A stretch of DNA of 10,564 nucleotides from Acidobacteriota bacterium (GCA_021779795.1 JAJXZZ010000070.1:1-10564), one strand, 5' to 3'. Counted from the stretch's first letter, positions 1 through 10,066 are shown. Made by a program: numbers and translations. Notes: a model not told the origin generated them from the sequence alone.

Positions 1-150
1 AGCGGGCCGACGGGTGATCAAGAGGCGAAAGGCGAACGGACGGCAAAAAGCAGGCCGACCGCCGCCGACCCCTCGGCCTTTCGACGGCGCTCAGGGCCGC
101 CCCGAGCACCGTCGAGGGGCGGCTCGCTGCGCTCGCTCGGGGCAAGCCGC
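1..150. other. Non-coding region downstream of galK
   Basis: No convincing gene is seen in these 150 bases. The first 76 bases are a loosely repetitive run with related GGCGAA/GGCAAA words, followed by an inverted repeat (listed separately) and the direct repeat GCTCGCT-GC-GCTCGCT at about 123-138. Open frames here only continue antisense to galK and show no ribosome binding site or recognisable protein. This may be the space between the gal cluster and a gene beyond the left edge. Confidence 0.6.
77..119. repeat. Imperfect 21-bp inverted repeat (REP-like palindrome)
   Basis: The left arm (77-97) and right arm (99-119) are near-perfect reverse complements around one central base. Two pairs are mismatched (88/108 and 93/103) and two more are G-T pairs (79/117 and 80/116). 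The arms carry the words TTCGACGG, GCTCAGGGC and CCGTCGAGGGG. It lies 32 bases past the galK stop. It has no T-tract on either side, so it is not a standard intrinsic terminator. It resembles the dispersed TTCGAC...CTCAGG palindromes common between genes in high-G+C environmental genomes; that resemblance is from memory. Confidence 0.6.
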
Positions 151-1257
151 CTACGGCCGACCGCCGACCGCCGATTGCGGTATCAGCACCGTCGGCCTCT
201 GTCCCGTCCGGGCCGCGTAGTCGGCCGCGATCGCGTGAGCCACCTCGCGGCCGCGGCCGGGCCGGGCCAGCATGACGACGGCGCCGCCGAAGCCCCCGCC
301 CGTGAGCCTGGCGCCGTACACGTCCGGCACGGACCTGGCCAGTTCGACGAGCAGGTCGATCTCGGGGATCGACACCTCGTAGTCGTCGCGCATCGACTCG
401 TGCGAGGCGTAGAACAGCCGGCCGAGCTCGGCGGCGTCCCCAGCCCGCAGCGCCGCCACGGCGGCGAGCACGCGGTCGTCCTCGGTGACGACGTGGCGCG
501 CGCGGCGGCCGAGCGGCTCGGGCAGGCGCATCGCGCGGTCGAGATCGCCCGCGCCCAGGTCGCGCAGCTGGGCGACGCCAAGCCTCCGCGCCGCCTCCTC
601 GCACTCCGCGCGCCGCGTGCGGTAGTCCCCCTTCGCGTGGTGGTGCGCCACGCCCGAGGTGACGACCACCAGCTCCACCGAGGCCGGCATCGGCACGACC
701 GACCACTCGAGCGACCGCGTGTCGAGGAACAGCGCCTCGCCGTCGCCGGCCAGCGTGCAGGCCATCTGGTCCATCAGGCCGACGGGCGCGCCCACGAACT
801 CGTTCTCCGCCCGCTGCCCCAGCCGGGCCATCTGCACGTCGTCGATCGGCAGGGCGAACGCCTCCCGCAGCGCCCGCAGCAGGGCGATCTCGAGGGCCGC
901 GCTCGACGACAGCCCGCTGCCGAGCGGCACGGCCGACTCGATGCGGATGTCGGCGCCGCCGACGGCGAACCCGTCCCTGGTCAGCGCCCACGTGATCCCC
1001 TCCACGTAGTCGATCCAGCGCCCGTGGCGGACCTCGGCCCCCGCGATGTAGCCGATCGGCGGCTGGCCGATGTCGGCGCTGAAGACGCGCACCGCCCCGC
1101 CGTGCCTCGGCCGCAACTCGACGACGGTCCGCTGCGGGATCGTCGTCGGAAGCACGTAGCCGCCGTTGTAGTCGGTGTGCTCGCCGATCAGGTTGACGCG
1201 GCCCGGGGCGGACGCGCGCACGTCGGGCGGCGCGCCGTAGAGCTGTTCGAACGTCAT
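151..1257 (-). CDS. galK: Galactokinase
   Basis: Cytoplasmic GHMP-family kinase that phosphorylates alpha-D-galactose to galactose-1-phosphate with ATP, the first committed Leloir step. The 368-residue product is close to the usual length (about 380). Visible motifs, in order: the galactokinase signature GRVNLIGEHTDYNGG (19-33), the GHMP phosphate-binding loop PLGSGLSSSA (111-120), GLMDQMA with probable catalytic Asp163 (160-166), and the C-terminal motif YGARLTGGGFGG (314-325). The ATG overlaps the galT stop as ATGA, and GAGGT nine bases upstream (1267-1271) is a fitting Shine-Dalgarno site, which supports this start and translational coupling. The last residues (SAVGGRP) are encoded by a short GGCGGTC-type repeat at the 3' end. 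The function is secure. Confidence 0.97.
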   Translation of the reverse strand: MTFEQLYGAPPDVRASAPGRVNLIGEHTDYNGGYVLPTTIPQRTVVELRPRHGGAVRVFSADIGQPPIGYIAGAEVRHGRWIDYVEGITWALTRDGFAVGGADIRIESAVPLGSGLSSSAALEIALLRALREAFALPIDDVQMARLGQRAENEFVGAPVGLMDQMACTLAGDGEALFLDTRSLEWSVVPMPASVELVVVTSGVAHHHAKGDYRTRRAECEEAARRLGVAQLRDLGAGDLDRAMRLPEPLGRRARHVVTEDDRVLAAVAALRAGDAAELGRLFYASHESMRDDYEVSIPEIDLLVELARSVPDVYGARLTGGGFGGAVVMLARPGRGREVAHAIAADYAARTGQRPTVLIPQSAVGGRP

Positions 1258-2339
1258 GAGAGCGACACCTCGACGGCCTGCAGTTCGCGGGCCTTGTCCT
1301 CGGGCAGCGTGTCGGCCGTGAACACCCCGGCCCCCATCTCGCTGCCCGCGAGATACTTCAACCGGCCCGCCATCCGGTAGGCCGGGTAGAACTCCACGTG
1401 GAAGTGCGCCTCGGGGTGCGCGCGGCCGTCGGTCGGCGCCTGGTGGAACGACATGATGTAGGGGAACGGCCGCCGCCAGAGGCCGTCGTACTTGAGCAGC
1501 ACGGTCTTCAGGGCGCGGGCGAAGTCGGCCCGCTCGGCGCCCGTGAGCGCGGCAATCGACGGCGCCGCCCGCCTCGGGGCGATCCAGACCTCGTAGGAGT
1601 AGCGGGCGAAAACGGGGACGAACGCCGCGACGTGATCGCCCCGGTAGATCATGCGCCGCCCGTCCTCGATCTCCTTCGCGACGACGTCCTCGACGAGGCC
1701 TCGGCCCTCGGCGGCGAGGAACGCCGCCTGGTGCTCCAGCTCCCTGGCCGGGATCGGCGGCACGAAGGGATACGCGTAGATCTGCCCGTGCGGGTGCGAC
1801 AGCGTCACGCCCACCTCGACGCCCCGGTTCTCGAACTCGAAGACGTACTCGACGTCGTCTCGCGCGCCGAGGTCGAGGTAGCGGTCGGCCCACACGTCGG
1901 CGACCAGTTCCAGGCGCGCGAGCGGCAGCGAGCCGAGCGACGCCGTCGCGTCCTGCGTGAACACCACGACCTCGCAGGCGCCGCGCCCCGGCCGCGTCGG
2001 CACGCCCACGCTCGGCGGCTCGCGGTCGGTGGGCGCGAGCGCCGGGAACAGGTTCTCGAAGACGGCGACCTCCCACGGCCCGGCGGGCAGCTCGGTGGGG
2101 CGCGCGGGATCGGTCGTGACGGCCAGCGGGTTGTACTCGGCCGGTGGCAGGAAGGTCCGGTTCTGCCGGTGGCTGGCGTAGGCAATCCACTCCCCGCGCA
2201 GCGGGTGCCACCGCAGGTGGCCGTCGGGCCTCAGCGGCTCGCGCGACGGGCTCGGCGCCGTCACCTCGCCGGCCCACGCCTCGCGGGCGTAGAGCAGCAG
2301 GCGGCGGCCGTCGGGCTTGAGCAGGACGCGTTTGATCAT
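1254..2339 (-). CDS. galT: Galactose-1-phosphate uridylyltransferase
   Basis: Exchanges UMP between UDP-glucose and galactose-1-phosphate, giving UDP-galactose and glucose-1-phosphate in the cytoplasm. The 361-residue protein has both halves of the HIT-superfamily fold. SHPHGQ at 181-186 holds the nucleophile His184, which forms the uridylyl-enzyme intermediate. The C-terminal half carries SFHQAP (297-302) and HFHVEFYP (312-319). The CxxC zinc pair near residue 52 of the E. coli enzyme is not visible: the matching area reads ASHRQNRTFLPPAEYNP (55-71), so that structural metal site is probably absent or altered. The ATG at 2339 begins MIKRVLLKPDGR; no clear Shine-Dalgarno site precedes it. It lies 50 bases after the SDR gene and overlaps galK by four bases. 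Confidence 0.95.
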   Translation of the reverse strand: MIKRVLLKPDGRRLLLYAREAWAGEVTAPSPSREPLRPDGHLRWHPLRGEWIAYASHRQNRTFLPPAEYNPLAVTTDPARPTELPAGPWEVAVFENLFPALAPTDREPPSVGVPTRPGRGACEVVVFTQDATASLGSLPLARLELVADVWADRYLDLGARDDVEYVFEFENRGVEVGVTLSHPHGQIYAYPFVPPIPARELEHQAAFLAAEGRGLVEDVVAKEIEDGRRMIYRGDHVAAFVPVFARYSYEVWIAPRRAAPSIAALTGAERADFARALKTVLLKYDGLWRRPFPYIMSFHQAPTDGRAHPEAHFHVEFYPAYRMAGRLKYLAGSEMGAGVFTADTLPEDKARELQAVEVSLS

Positions 2340-2344
2340 GGGTC

Positions 2345-2389
2345 GATCGGCTGACGCCCGAAGCCTGCAGCCCGTAGCCCGTGAGGCGG
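2345..2389. repeat. Degenerate short repeat between SDR gene and galT
   Basis: The 50-base gap contains GCCTGCAGCCCGTAGCCCGT, in which CAGCCCGT and TAGCCCGT stand next to each other. The tract looks like low-complexity filler. No promoter, terminator or ribosome binding site is evident, so the two flanking genes could be read through. Confidence 0.35.
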
Positions 2390-3169
2390 TCAGAACAGCG
2401 ACCTCGACTGGCAGCCGTCCACGGTCACGCTCGCGCCGCTGATCCAGCTGGCGCGCGGCGAGGCCAGGAAGGCGACCACGTCGCCCACCTCCTCGGCGCG
2501 CCCGAAGCGCCCGAACGGCAGCTCGCGGCGGACGAACTCGGCCATGCCCTCGGGATCCGCCTGCTGGCGCTTCCACCACGAGCCGCCCGGGAAGGAGATC
2601 GATCCCGGCGCGACCGAGTTGACGCGGATGTTGTCGCGGGCCAGCTGCTGCGCCATCGACTTGGCCAGGCTGATCTCGGCCGCCTTGACGGCATTGTAGG
2701 TCATGCGGCCGCCCGACTCGCGCCCGTAGATCGACGCGATCATGACGATCGCCCCGCCGCCCCGCTCGCGCATGGAGGGCACGGCCAGCCGGCTGGCGCG
2801 GATCGCGGGATAGAGCGTCGAGTCGAACGCCTCCTGCCACTCGGCGTCGCTCGTGTCGGTGATGCCCGCGCCGCGCGCGAGGCCGAGGCTGTTGACCAGG
2901 ATGTCGAGGCCGCCGAACCGCTCGAAGGCGCGCGCGAACACCTCGCCGATTCCCGGCTCGGTCGTCAGGTCGGCGGCGACGGCCAGCACGGCGTCGCGCC
3001 CGGGCGCCAGGGCCGCCAGCTCGGCCGCGGCCCGGTCCAGCGCCACCCGCCCGCGCGCGCAGATGCACACGCGGCATCCCTCGGACACGAGCGAGCGGGC
3101 GCTCGCCAGCGCCAGCCCGCGGCTCGACCCGGTGACGAGGGCGGTCTTGTCGGAGAGTTGGAGATCCAT
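2390..3169 (-). CDS. SDR-family oxidoreductase, divergent catalytic residues
   Basis: A 259-residue classical-length short-chain dehydrogenase/reductase with one Rossmann domain, presumably NAD(P)H-dependent and cytoplasmic. The nucleotide-binding motif is TGSSRGLA (13-20), with Ala where TGxxxGxG has its last Gly. The usual NNAG is NSLG (93-96). The catalytic Ser146 and YNAVK (Tyr158, Lys162) are present. In alignment by eye with FabG, the tetrad Asn (in 'TNL') falls on Thr118 of DSTLYP. The C-terminal SGASVTVDG (244-252) is typical of FabG-like members. The ATG at 3169 gives a start close to the first beta strand; upstream in-frame sequence is unlike SDRs. The substrate cannot be told. Its place ahead of galTK suggests sugar metabolism, but that is only inference. 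Confidence 0.9.
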   Translation of the reverse strand: MDLQLSDKTALVTGSSRGLALASARSLVSEGCRVCICARGRVALDRAAAELAALAPGRDAVLAVAADLTTEPGIGEVFARAFERFGGLDILVNSLGLARGAGITDTSDAEWQEAFDSTLYPAIRASRLAVPSMRERGGGAIVMIASIYGRESGGRMTYNAVKAAEISLAKSMAQQLARDNIRVNSVAPGSISFPGGSWWKRQQADPEGMAEFVRRELPFGRFGRAEEVGDVVAFLASPRASWISGASVTVDGCQSRSLF

Positions 3170-3212
3170 ACTTAGTCCGGCTCTCGGCTCGCGACGTGCG
3201 CCGCGGGCCGGC

Positions 3213-4028
3213 TCAAAACCGCGACGCGAGAAACCGTCCGACCACCGTGTTGAACTCGTGCGGCCGTTCGAGGGCGGGCAGGTGACCCGCGCCCGGGATC
3301 GTCGCCAGCTCCGCGTGCGGGATGCGCTCGTGCAGCCGGCGCGCGACGTCCACGCCCGTGATCGCATCCTCTTCGCCGACGATGACCACCGTCGGGCAGC
3401 CGATGCCGGCGAGCAGCGGCGTCGAGTCGGGCCGCGACGTCATCCGTTCGATGGCGCGCCTCACGCCCTCGGCGTGCTGCGCCAGCACCAGGCGCCTGAC
3501 CCGCTCCACCACCTCCGGCCTCGACTTCCTCGTCGTCGCGCCGAGCAGGGCCGGCTGCATCCGCTCCCAGACCGCCCCCACGCCGCCCCGGGCCAGCGTC
3601 TCGAGCATCGTGGCGCGGTCGGCGCGGGCCGCTTCGCTGTCGGCCTCCGACTTCGTGTCCGAGAGCACCAGCCCCGCCACCCGCTCGGGCGCCAGGCGCA
3701 GCAGGCCGAACGCGGCGTAGCCGCCCATCGAGTTGCCGCCGACGACCGCGCGCGGCAGCTCGAGGTGGTCGAGCAGGGCGAGCGCGTCGCGGGCGTAGTC
3801 GTCGATCGACACCGTCCCCGACGCCGGGTCCGGCGTGGACGCCCCGAAGCCGCGCAGGTCGAGCGCGACGAGGCGCCAGCCGGCCGGCGCCGCCTCGAGC
3901 TGGGCCCTCCACATCTCCGCGGCCAGCGGGAACGCGTGCAGCAGGAGGAGCGCGTGGCGCGAGGGCCCGGGCCCCTCCACGTCCAGGTAGCCGATCGTGC
4001 GGCCGGCATGCGCGAACTCGGAATGCAT
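3213..4028 (-). CDS. Alpha/beta-fold hydrolase
   Basis: A 271-residue single-domain serine hydrolase. It has the oxyanion-side HAFPL loop (31-35), the nucleophile elbow GGNSMGG with Ser100, a likely acid Asp221 in GEEDAI, and the catalytic His249 in GAGHLPALERP. It resembles the 3-oxoadipate enol-lactonase / pimeloyl-ACP methyl esterase class, but the cap region (about 125-195) does not identify a substrate. No signal peptide is seen, so it is probably cytoplasmic. The ATG at 4028 begins MHSEFAHAGRTIGYLDVEG, the usual first strand of such enzymes. It is the first gene of the minus-strand cluster, 43 bases ahead of the SDR gene and divergent from the membrane protein gene. No Shine-Dalgarno site is visible before it. 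Confidence 0.9.
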   Translation of the reverse strand: MHSEFAHAGRTIGYLDVEGPGPSRHALLLLHAFPLAAEMWRAQLEAAPAGWRLVALDLRGFGASTPDPASGTVSIDDYARDALALLDHLELPRAVVGGNSMGGYAAFGLLRLAPERVAGLVLSDTKSEADSEAARADRATMLETLARGGVGAVWERMQPALLGATTRKSRPEVVERVRRLVLAQHAEGVRRAIERMTSRPDSTPLLAGIGCPTVVIVGEEDAITGVDVARRLHERIPHAELATIPGAGHLPALERPHEFNTVVGRFLASRF

Positions 4029-4064
4029 CGTAAGATGATGATAGCGGAAGATGAAGAGGACGGC
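4029..4064. promoter_or_regulatory. Short divergent intergenic region, possible promoter
   Basis: Only 36 bases separate the hydrolase start (minus) from the membrane protein start (plus). The tract is less G+C-rich than its surroundings. On the minus strand TATCAT (4043-4038) could be a -10 element for the hydrolase; that would put transcription start within a few bases of the ATG, giving an almost leaderless mRNA. No convincing -35 is seen. Any plus-strand promoter would have to lie inside the hydrolase gene. Weak evidence. Confidence 0.25.
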
Positions 4065-4457
4065 ATGAACGACGCGCGACCGGCCGAGGCGGAGGGCGGG
4101 ATGCTGCTGACGGCCGCCACGCTGGGCCTCGCCGCCTACGGCATCTACTCGATCGGCCTCGGCGCCCTCGACGCGTTCCGCTCGCCGGGCCTCGACTGGT
4201 GGGCCGACGCGGCGCTCGCCGCCTTCGGCCTGCTGCTGCTCCTCTCGGCCGTCCTCGTGCGCGTGCGCATCCCGGGGGGCCTGGCCCTGGCCGTGAGCGG
4301 CCTGTCGGCGCTGCAGGCGCTGGCGCTGCACAACGACATGCACTTCTACGGGGACATCCTGGTGGCGCCGCAGGTCCTGCGCGGCGCCTTCGCCGCGGCG
4401 CTGGCGGCGCTCGCCTACGCCGGCGCGCGGGCGTCGCGCCCGCCGCGGGCGGAGTGA
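4065..4457 (+). CDS. Hypothetical four-helix membrane protein
   Basis: I do not recognise this 130-residue protein. It has about four hydrophobic segments (roughly 13-35, 47-67, 71-89 and 104-122), a short acidic N-terminus (MNDARPAEAEGG) and a basic, proline-containing tail (ASRPPRAE). It is therefore probably a small integral inner-membrane protein. The loop LALHNDMHFYGDILVAPQ (86-103) holds two His and two Asp, which could bind a metal or a partner; that is inference. The ATG at 4065 is chosen because GAAGAGGA at 4053-4060 is a Shine-Dalgarno-like site four bases upstream. In-frame ATGs at 4023, 4035 and 4038 lack one, and the first would overlap the hydrolase start. It is the only plus-strand gene in the window. 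Confidence 0.75.
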   Translation: MNDARPAEAEGGMLLTAATLGLAAYGIYSIGLGALDAFRSPGLDWWADAALAAFGLLLLLSAVLVRVRIPGGLALAVSGLSALQALALHNDMHFYGDILVAPQVLRGAFAAALAALAYAGARASRPPRAE

Positions 4458-4488
4458 AGGATCGGGCGGGCGCCGGCCAGCCCCCATC

Positions 4489-6939
4489 TCACGTGCCCGA
4501 CTGCAGCCGCACGCGAAGATCGTCCCTTCCCGCCGATCGGGCGGGACGCCAGGCCGCCAGCAGCGCGAGGCAGGCGGTGACGGCGAGCGCGGCGGCAATC
4601 GTGGGCGCCGGGCTCGGGCGAACGCCGTAGAGCACGCCGCCGAGCGCCCGCCCGATGGCGACCGCCCCCGCGGCCCCGGCCACCAGCCCCGGGACCAGCA
4701 CCCGCAGCGTCTGGCGCACGACCAGCCTCGCGATCCCCGACTCGGTCGCCCCGAGCGCCCGCCGGATCGAGAACTCGCGCCGCCGCCCGAGCGCGGCGTA
4801 GGCCACGACGGCATAGAGGCCGGCCATCCCCAGGAACACCGCCGCGGCCGCGAACACGCCGACGAGCAGCGTGGTGAAGCGCGGGATCGAGGTCGCGCTG
4901 GACAGGAAGTCCTCGAGCGGCCTGGCGCGCACGATCGGGATCGCGGGATCGATCGCGCGCAGCCGCCCGCGGATCGCGCCGAGGACGGCCGCCGGGTCCC
5001 CTCCCCTCACCCGGACGACGTAGGTCGCGGACGCCGTCATCGGCGCCTGCCCGTAGGGCACGTACACCTGCGGCTCTCCCGGCGCGGTCAGCGATCCGTT
5101 GCGGATCTCCCCGACCACGCCGACGACGCGCGGCAGCGGGCCGCCGGCATTCGGGCCGAGGCGCACGTCCAGGGGCCGGCCGATCGGGTCGAGGCCGGGG
5201 AACTGCCTCGCCGCGGCGGCGCGGCTGACGATGACGACCGGCTCGCCGCCCGGCCCGTCACCCGCGCCGAAGTCGCGGCCCGCCACGAGCGGGATCCCCA
5301 TCGCCCTGAAATACCCCGGGCTGACCAGGTTCACGTCGATCCCGCCGTGCCGGCTCTCGCCCGGCACGCGCCCCGGCGCGTCGAGCCGCATCGTGAACCG
5401 CAGGTCCCCGAACGGCGGCAGCGCGCTGAAGCCGGCGGCCTCCACGCCGCGCACGGTCTCGGACTGCCGCCGCAGTTGGTCGAAGAAAGCGACCTGCCGC
5501 GCCCGGGAATACGACGCGTCCGAGAGGTCCACGCGGAAGGTCATCGCCCCGGGCGGCCTGAACCCGGGATCGACGCGGGTCAGCGCCCCGTAGGCGCGCA
5601 GCAGGCCGATGCAGCCGGCGACGAGCGTGACGACGAGCGCGATCTCGACCGTCACCATGACGCCCCGCGCCCGCGACGCCGTCGCCCCGGGCGCCGGGGC
5701 GCCCGGCCTCGTCTCGGTCCAGCGCGTCAGGGCGGCGTGCGCCGCGGGGATGGCGCCGAGGCACGCGCCCGCCAGCAGGCTGGCCAGCCCGGCCCACGCG
5801 AACACCGCCGGGTCGAACCGGGCACGGGCCGCGGCGTTGACCGCTGGGCCGGCCACGAGCAGGATCGGCCGCGAGACGGCGACCGCGAGCAGGGCGCCCG
5901 CCACGCCGCCCGCGAGCGCGACGATCGCGCTCTCGGCGATGACCTGCGCCGCCAGGTCGCCGCGCGTGGCGCCGAGCGCGATCCTCGTGGCCCACTCGTC
6001 GCGGCGGCTCGCCACGCGGATCAGCGACAGGACCGAGGCCGTCGCGCAGGCGATGGCGACGACGCCGGCGACGGCCCAGGCCAGCGACGTGACCGGCGAC
6101 ACCACGCTCGCCGACATGTCCTCGGCGAGGGGCGCCACCTGCACGGGACGGCGGGCCTGCCGCGCGCCGGTCCCGGCGTCGGCGAGCGCGACCAGGCGCG
6201 CCATCTCGGTCCGGGCTTCGGCAAGCGTCGCGCCGGGCGCCAGGCGCGCGACCACGCCCAGGTCGCGGGGCCGTGGCCCCTCGGCGGGCCGGCGGTCGGT
6301 GCGCAGGTCGGCCGCGAGCGTCGTGTAGAGGTCGGCGGGCTCGGCGTTCACCGGGAACTGGAAGCCCGGCGGCATGATGCCGGCCACCACGAACGGCGTC
6401 CCGTTCAGGTAGATCGTCCGGCCCCGCAGCGACGGGTCGGCCCCGAACGTCGTCCGCCAGCAGCGGTCCGAGACGACCACCGCCGTCGCGGCGCCCCGGT
6501 CGTCATCCGGGCCGAGCGCGCGCCCGGAGGCGGCCCGCGCTTCGAGCAGCGCGAACAGCGGCCCGGTGGACACCGTCGCCCTGAGCGAGACGGCGTCGCC
6601 CTGGCCCGTGAGCGTGTAGCGCCTGGCCTTGTAGCCGGCGAGGGCGTCGAACGAGCGGGCCGAGGCCGACCACTCGGCCACGGTGTCGGGAGTCGCGGGT
6701 CCCGCGATGGCCACCAGCCTGTCGGCGGAGGGAAAGGGCAGCGGGTGCCAGACCGAGCCGTCGAGCACGGCCAGCATGGCGGTGGCGAGGCCGATGCCGA
6801 CGGCGAGGGTGCCGACGGCGAGCCACGAGCCGGCGGGGTCGCGGGCCAGCGTCCGCGCCGCCCCGGCCAGGGCCCTCCAGGCCCCGGCCCACGGGGAGCG
6901 GCCGGGCGGCGTGCGGCCGGGCCGATGGTTCGCGTGCAT
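4489..6939 (-). CDS. ADOP-type duplicated MacB/FtsX permease
   Basis: An 816-residue membrane protein made of two tandem MacB_PCD plus FtsX units, the pattern of the acidobacterial duplicated orphan permease family (usually about 800 residues). First unit: one helix (about 38-58), an extracytoplasmic domain (about 70-280), then three helices (about 286-307, 335-363 and 379-399) with the FtsX signature RIALGAT (319-325). Second unit: a helix at 426-447, an extracytoplasmic domain, then helices near 689-713, 746-767 and 779-797 with RRALGAT (726-732). No ATP-binding subunit is adjacent, hence 'orphan'. Relatives are linked to macrolide-type efflux or lipoprotein transport, but the substrate is unknown. 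It starts 32 bases after nrdJ. The ATG has no close Shine-Dalgarno site; GAGAGGGG lies 24 bases upstream. Confidence 0.93.
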   Translation of the reverse strand: MHANHRPGRTPPGRSPWAGAWRALAGAARTLARDPAGSWLAVGTLAVGIGLATAMLAVLDGSVWHPLPFPSADRLVAIAGPATPDTVAEWSASARSFDALAGYKARRYTLTGQGDAVSLRATVSTGPLFALLEARAASGRALGPDDDRGAATAVVVSDRCWRTTFGADPSLRGRTIYLNGTPFVVAGIMPPGFQFPVNAEPADLYTTLAADLRTDRRPAEGPRPRDLGVVARLAPGATLAEARTEMARLVALADAGTGARQARRPVQVAPLAEDMSASVVSPVTSLAWAVAGVVAIACATASVLSLIRVASRRDEWATRIALGATRGDLAAQVIAESAIVALAGGVAGALLAVAVSRPILLVAGPAVNAAARARFDPAVFAWAGLASLLAGACLGAIPAAHAALTRWTETRPGAPAPGATASRARGVMVTVEIALVVTLVAGCIGLLRAYGALTRVDPGFRPPGAMTFRVDLSDASYSRARQVAFFDQLRRQSETVRGVEAAGFSALPPFGDLRFTMRLDAPGRVPGESRHGGIDVNLVSPGYFRAMGIPLVAGRDFGAGDGPGGEPVVIVSRAAAARQFPGLDPIGRPLDVRLGPNAGGPLPRVVGVVGEIRNGSLTAPGEPQVYVPYGQAPMTASATYVVRVRGGDPAAVLGAIRGRLRAIDPAIPIVRARPLEDFLSSATSIPRFTTLLVGVFAAAAVFLGMAGLYAVVAYAALGRRREFSIRRALGATESGIARLVVRQTLRVLVPGLVAGAAGAVAIGRALGGVLYGVRPSPAPTIAAALAVTACLALLAAWRPARSAGRDDLRVRLQSGT

Positions 6940-6971
6940 GGGCGAGCGGCGCGGCGCCGGCGGCCCCTCTC

Positions 6972-9788
<2,817 letters not shown>

Positions 9789-10023
9789 ACCTGCCTCCCC
9801 ACCGGCCGGTCCGCGCCCCTCGGACACGCACCGTTTACATCGGTCAAGCGACACCACGAGCCCTCGGCGGCTCGAGCGGCACCGCGCATATCTGGATCGA
9901 CCTCGGCCAGCTCCAATCGTGGGGCCGCCTGGCGCCTGCGGGCACCCGCGGGATCCAGACGAATCTGCCTTCCGCGAGCGTCACGGGCGGCTGGGATCCA
10001 CCCGCTGGGGGCACTCACGGCAG
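9789..10023 (-). ncRNA. Long, possibly structured 5' leader of nrdJ
   Basis: If transcription begins near 10023, as the promoter predicts, the nrdJ mRNA has a leader of about 235 nt. It can form an 8-bp perfect helix UCUGGAUC/GAUCCAGA (9959-9952 with 9898-9891) closing a 53-nt region that holds a GCGG/CCGC hairpin (9949-9938) and a CGGCC/GGCCG hairpin (9927-9904), i.e. a possible three-way junction. Further down are CGAGCC/GGCTCG (9874-9857), ACCG/CGGT (9844-9830) and GTCCG/CGGAC (9825-9809). I find no B12 box, so it is not an evident cobalamin riboswitch. G+C-rich sequence folds easily by chance, so function is unproven. Confidence 0.35.
9794..9800 (-). promoter_or_regulatory. Shine-Dalgarno site of nrdJ
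   Basis: GGGGAGG on the minus strand lies five bases before the ATG at 9788. It is the strongest ribosome binding site in the window and fixes the nrdJ start. Confidence 0.75.
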
Positions 10024-10029
10024 AGGGCA

Positions 10030-10058
10030 AATATGGACGACGGTCTGACGTTTGTCAA
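10030..10058 (-). promoter_or_regulatory. Sigma-70-like promoter of nrdJ
   Basis: On the minus strand a perfect -35 TTGACA (10058-10053) is followed after 17 bases by CATATT (10035-10030), a four-of-six -10. Start of transcription is expected near 10023. It lies in a locally A+T-rich stretch between the upstream gene's terminator and nrdJ, where a promoter is needed. Confidence 0.65.
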
Positions 10059-10066
10059 GCCGTGAT

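Noticed and set aside
77..119. Inverted repeat as the intrinsic terminator of the gal cluster
   Set aside because: A strong hairpin is possible, but no T-tract follows it on the minus strand; it fits a dispersed repeat better.
175..1380. Long plus-strand open frames antisense to galK, galT, the permease and nrdJ (up to nearly 1000 codons)
   Set aside because: They are codon-bias shadows in high-G+C DNA: Arg/Ala/Gly-rich, no recognisable domains, and they cover strong minus-strand genes.
4458..4488. Bidirectional terminator between the convergent membrane protein and permease genes
   Set aside because: The 31 bases are G+C-rich with only a short GGGC/GCCC match and no T-tracts.
9789..9857. 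Longer NrdJ starting at GTG 9857 with a CKRC motif
   Set aside because: No ribosome binding site there and an unlike-family extension; the ATG at 9788 has a strong GGGGAGG.
9789..10023. Cobalamin riboswitch upstream of nrdJ
   Set aside because: Expected from the enzyme's cofactor, but no B12 box and no convincing conserved core words are present; only a weak GGAAGGC-like match near 9966-9975.
10026..10041. A third NrdR box around CCATATTTGCC
   Set aside because: Only about six of eleven core positions match and the 43-base spacing does not fit paired boxes; these bases are better explained as the -10 region.
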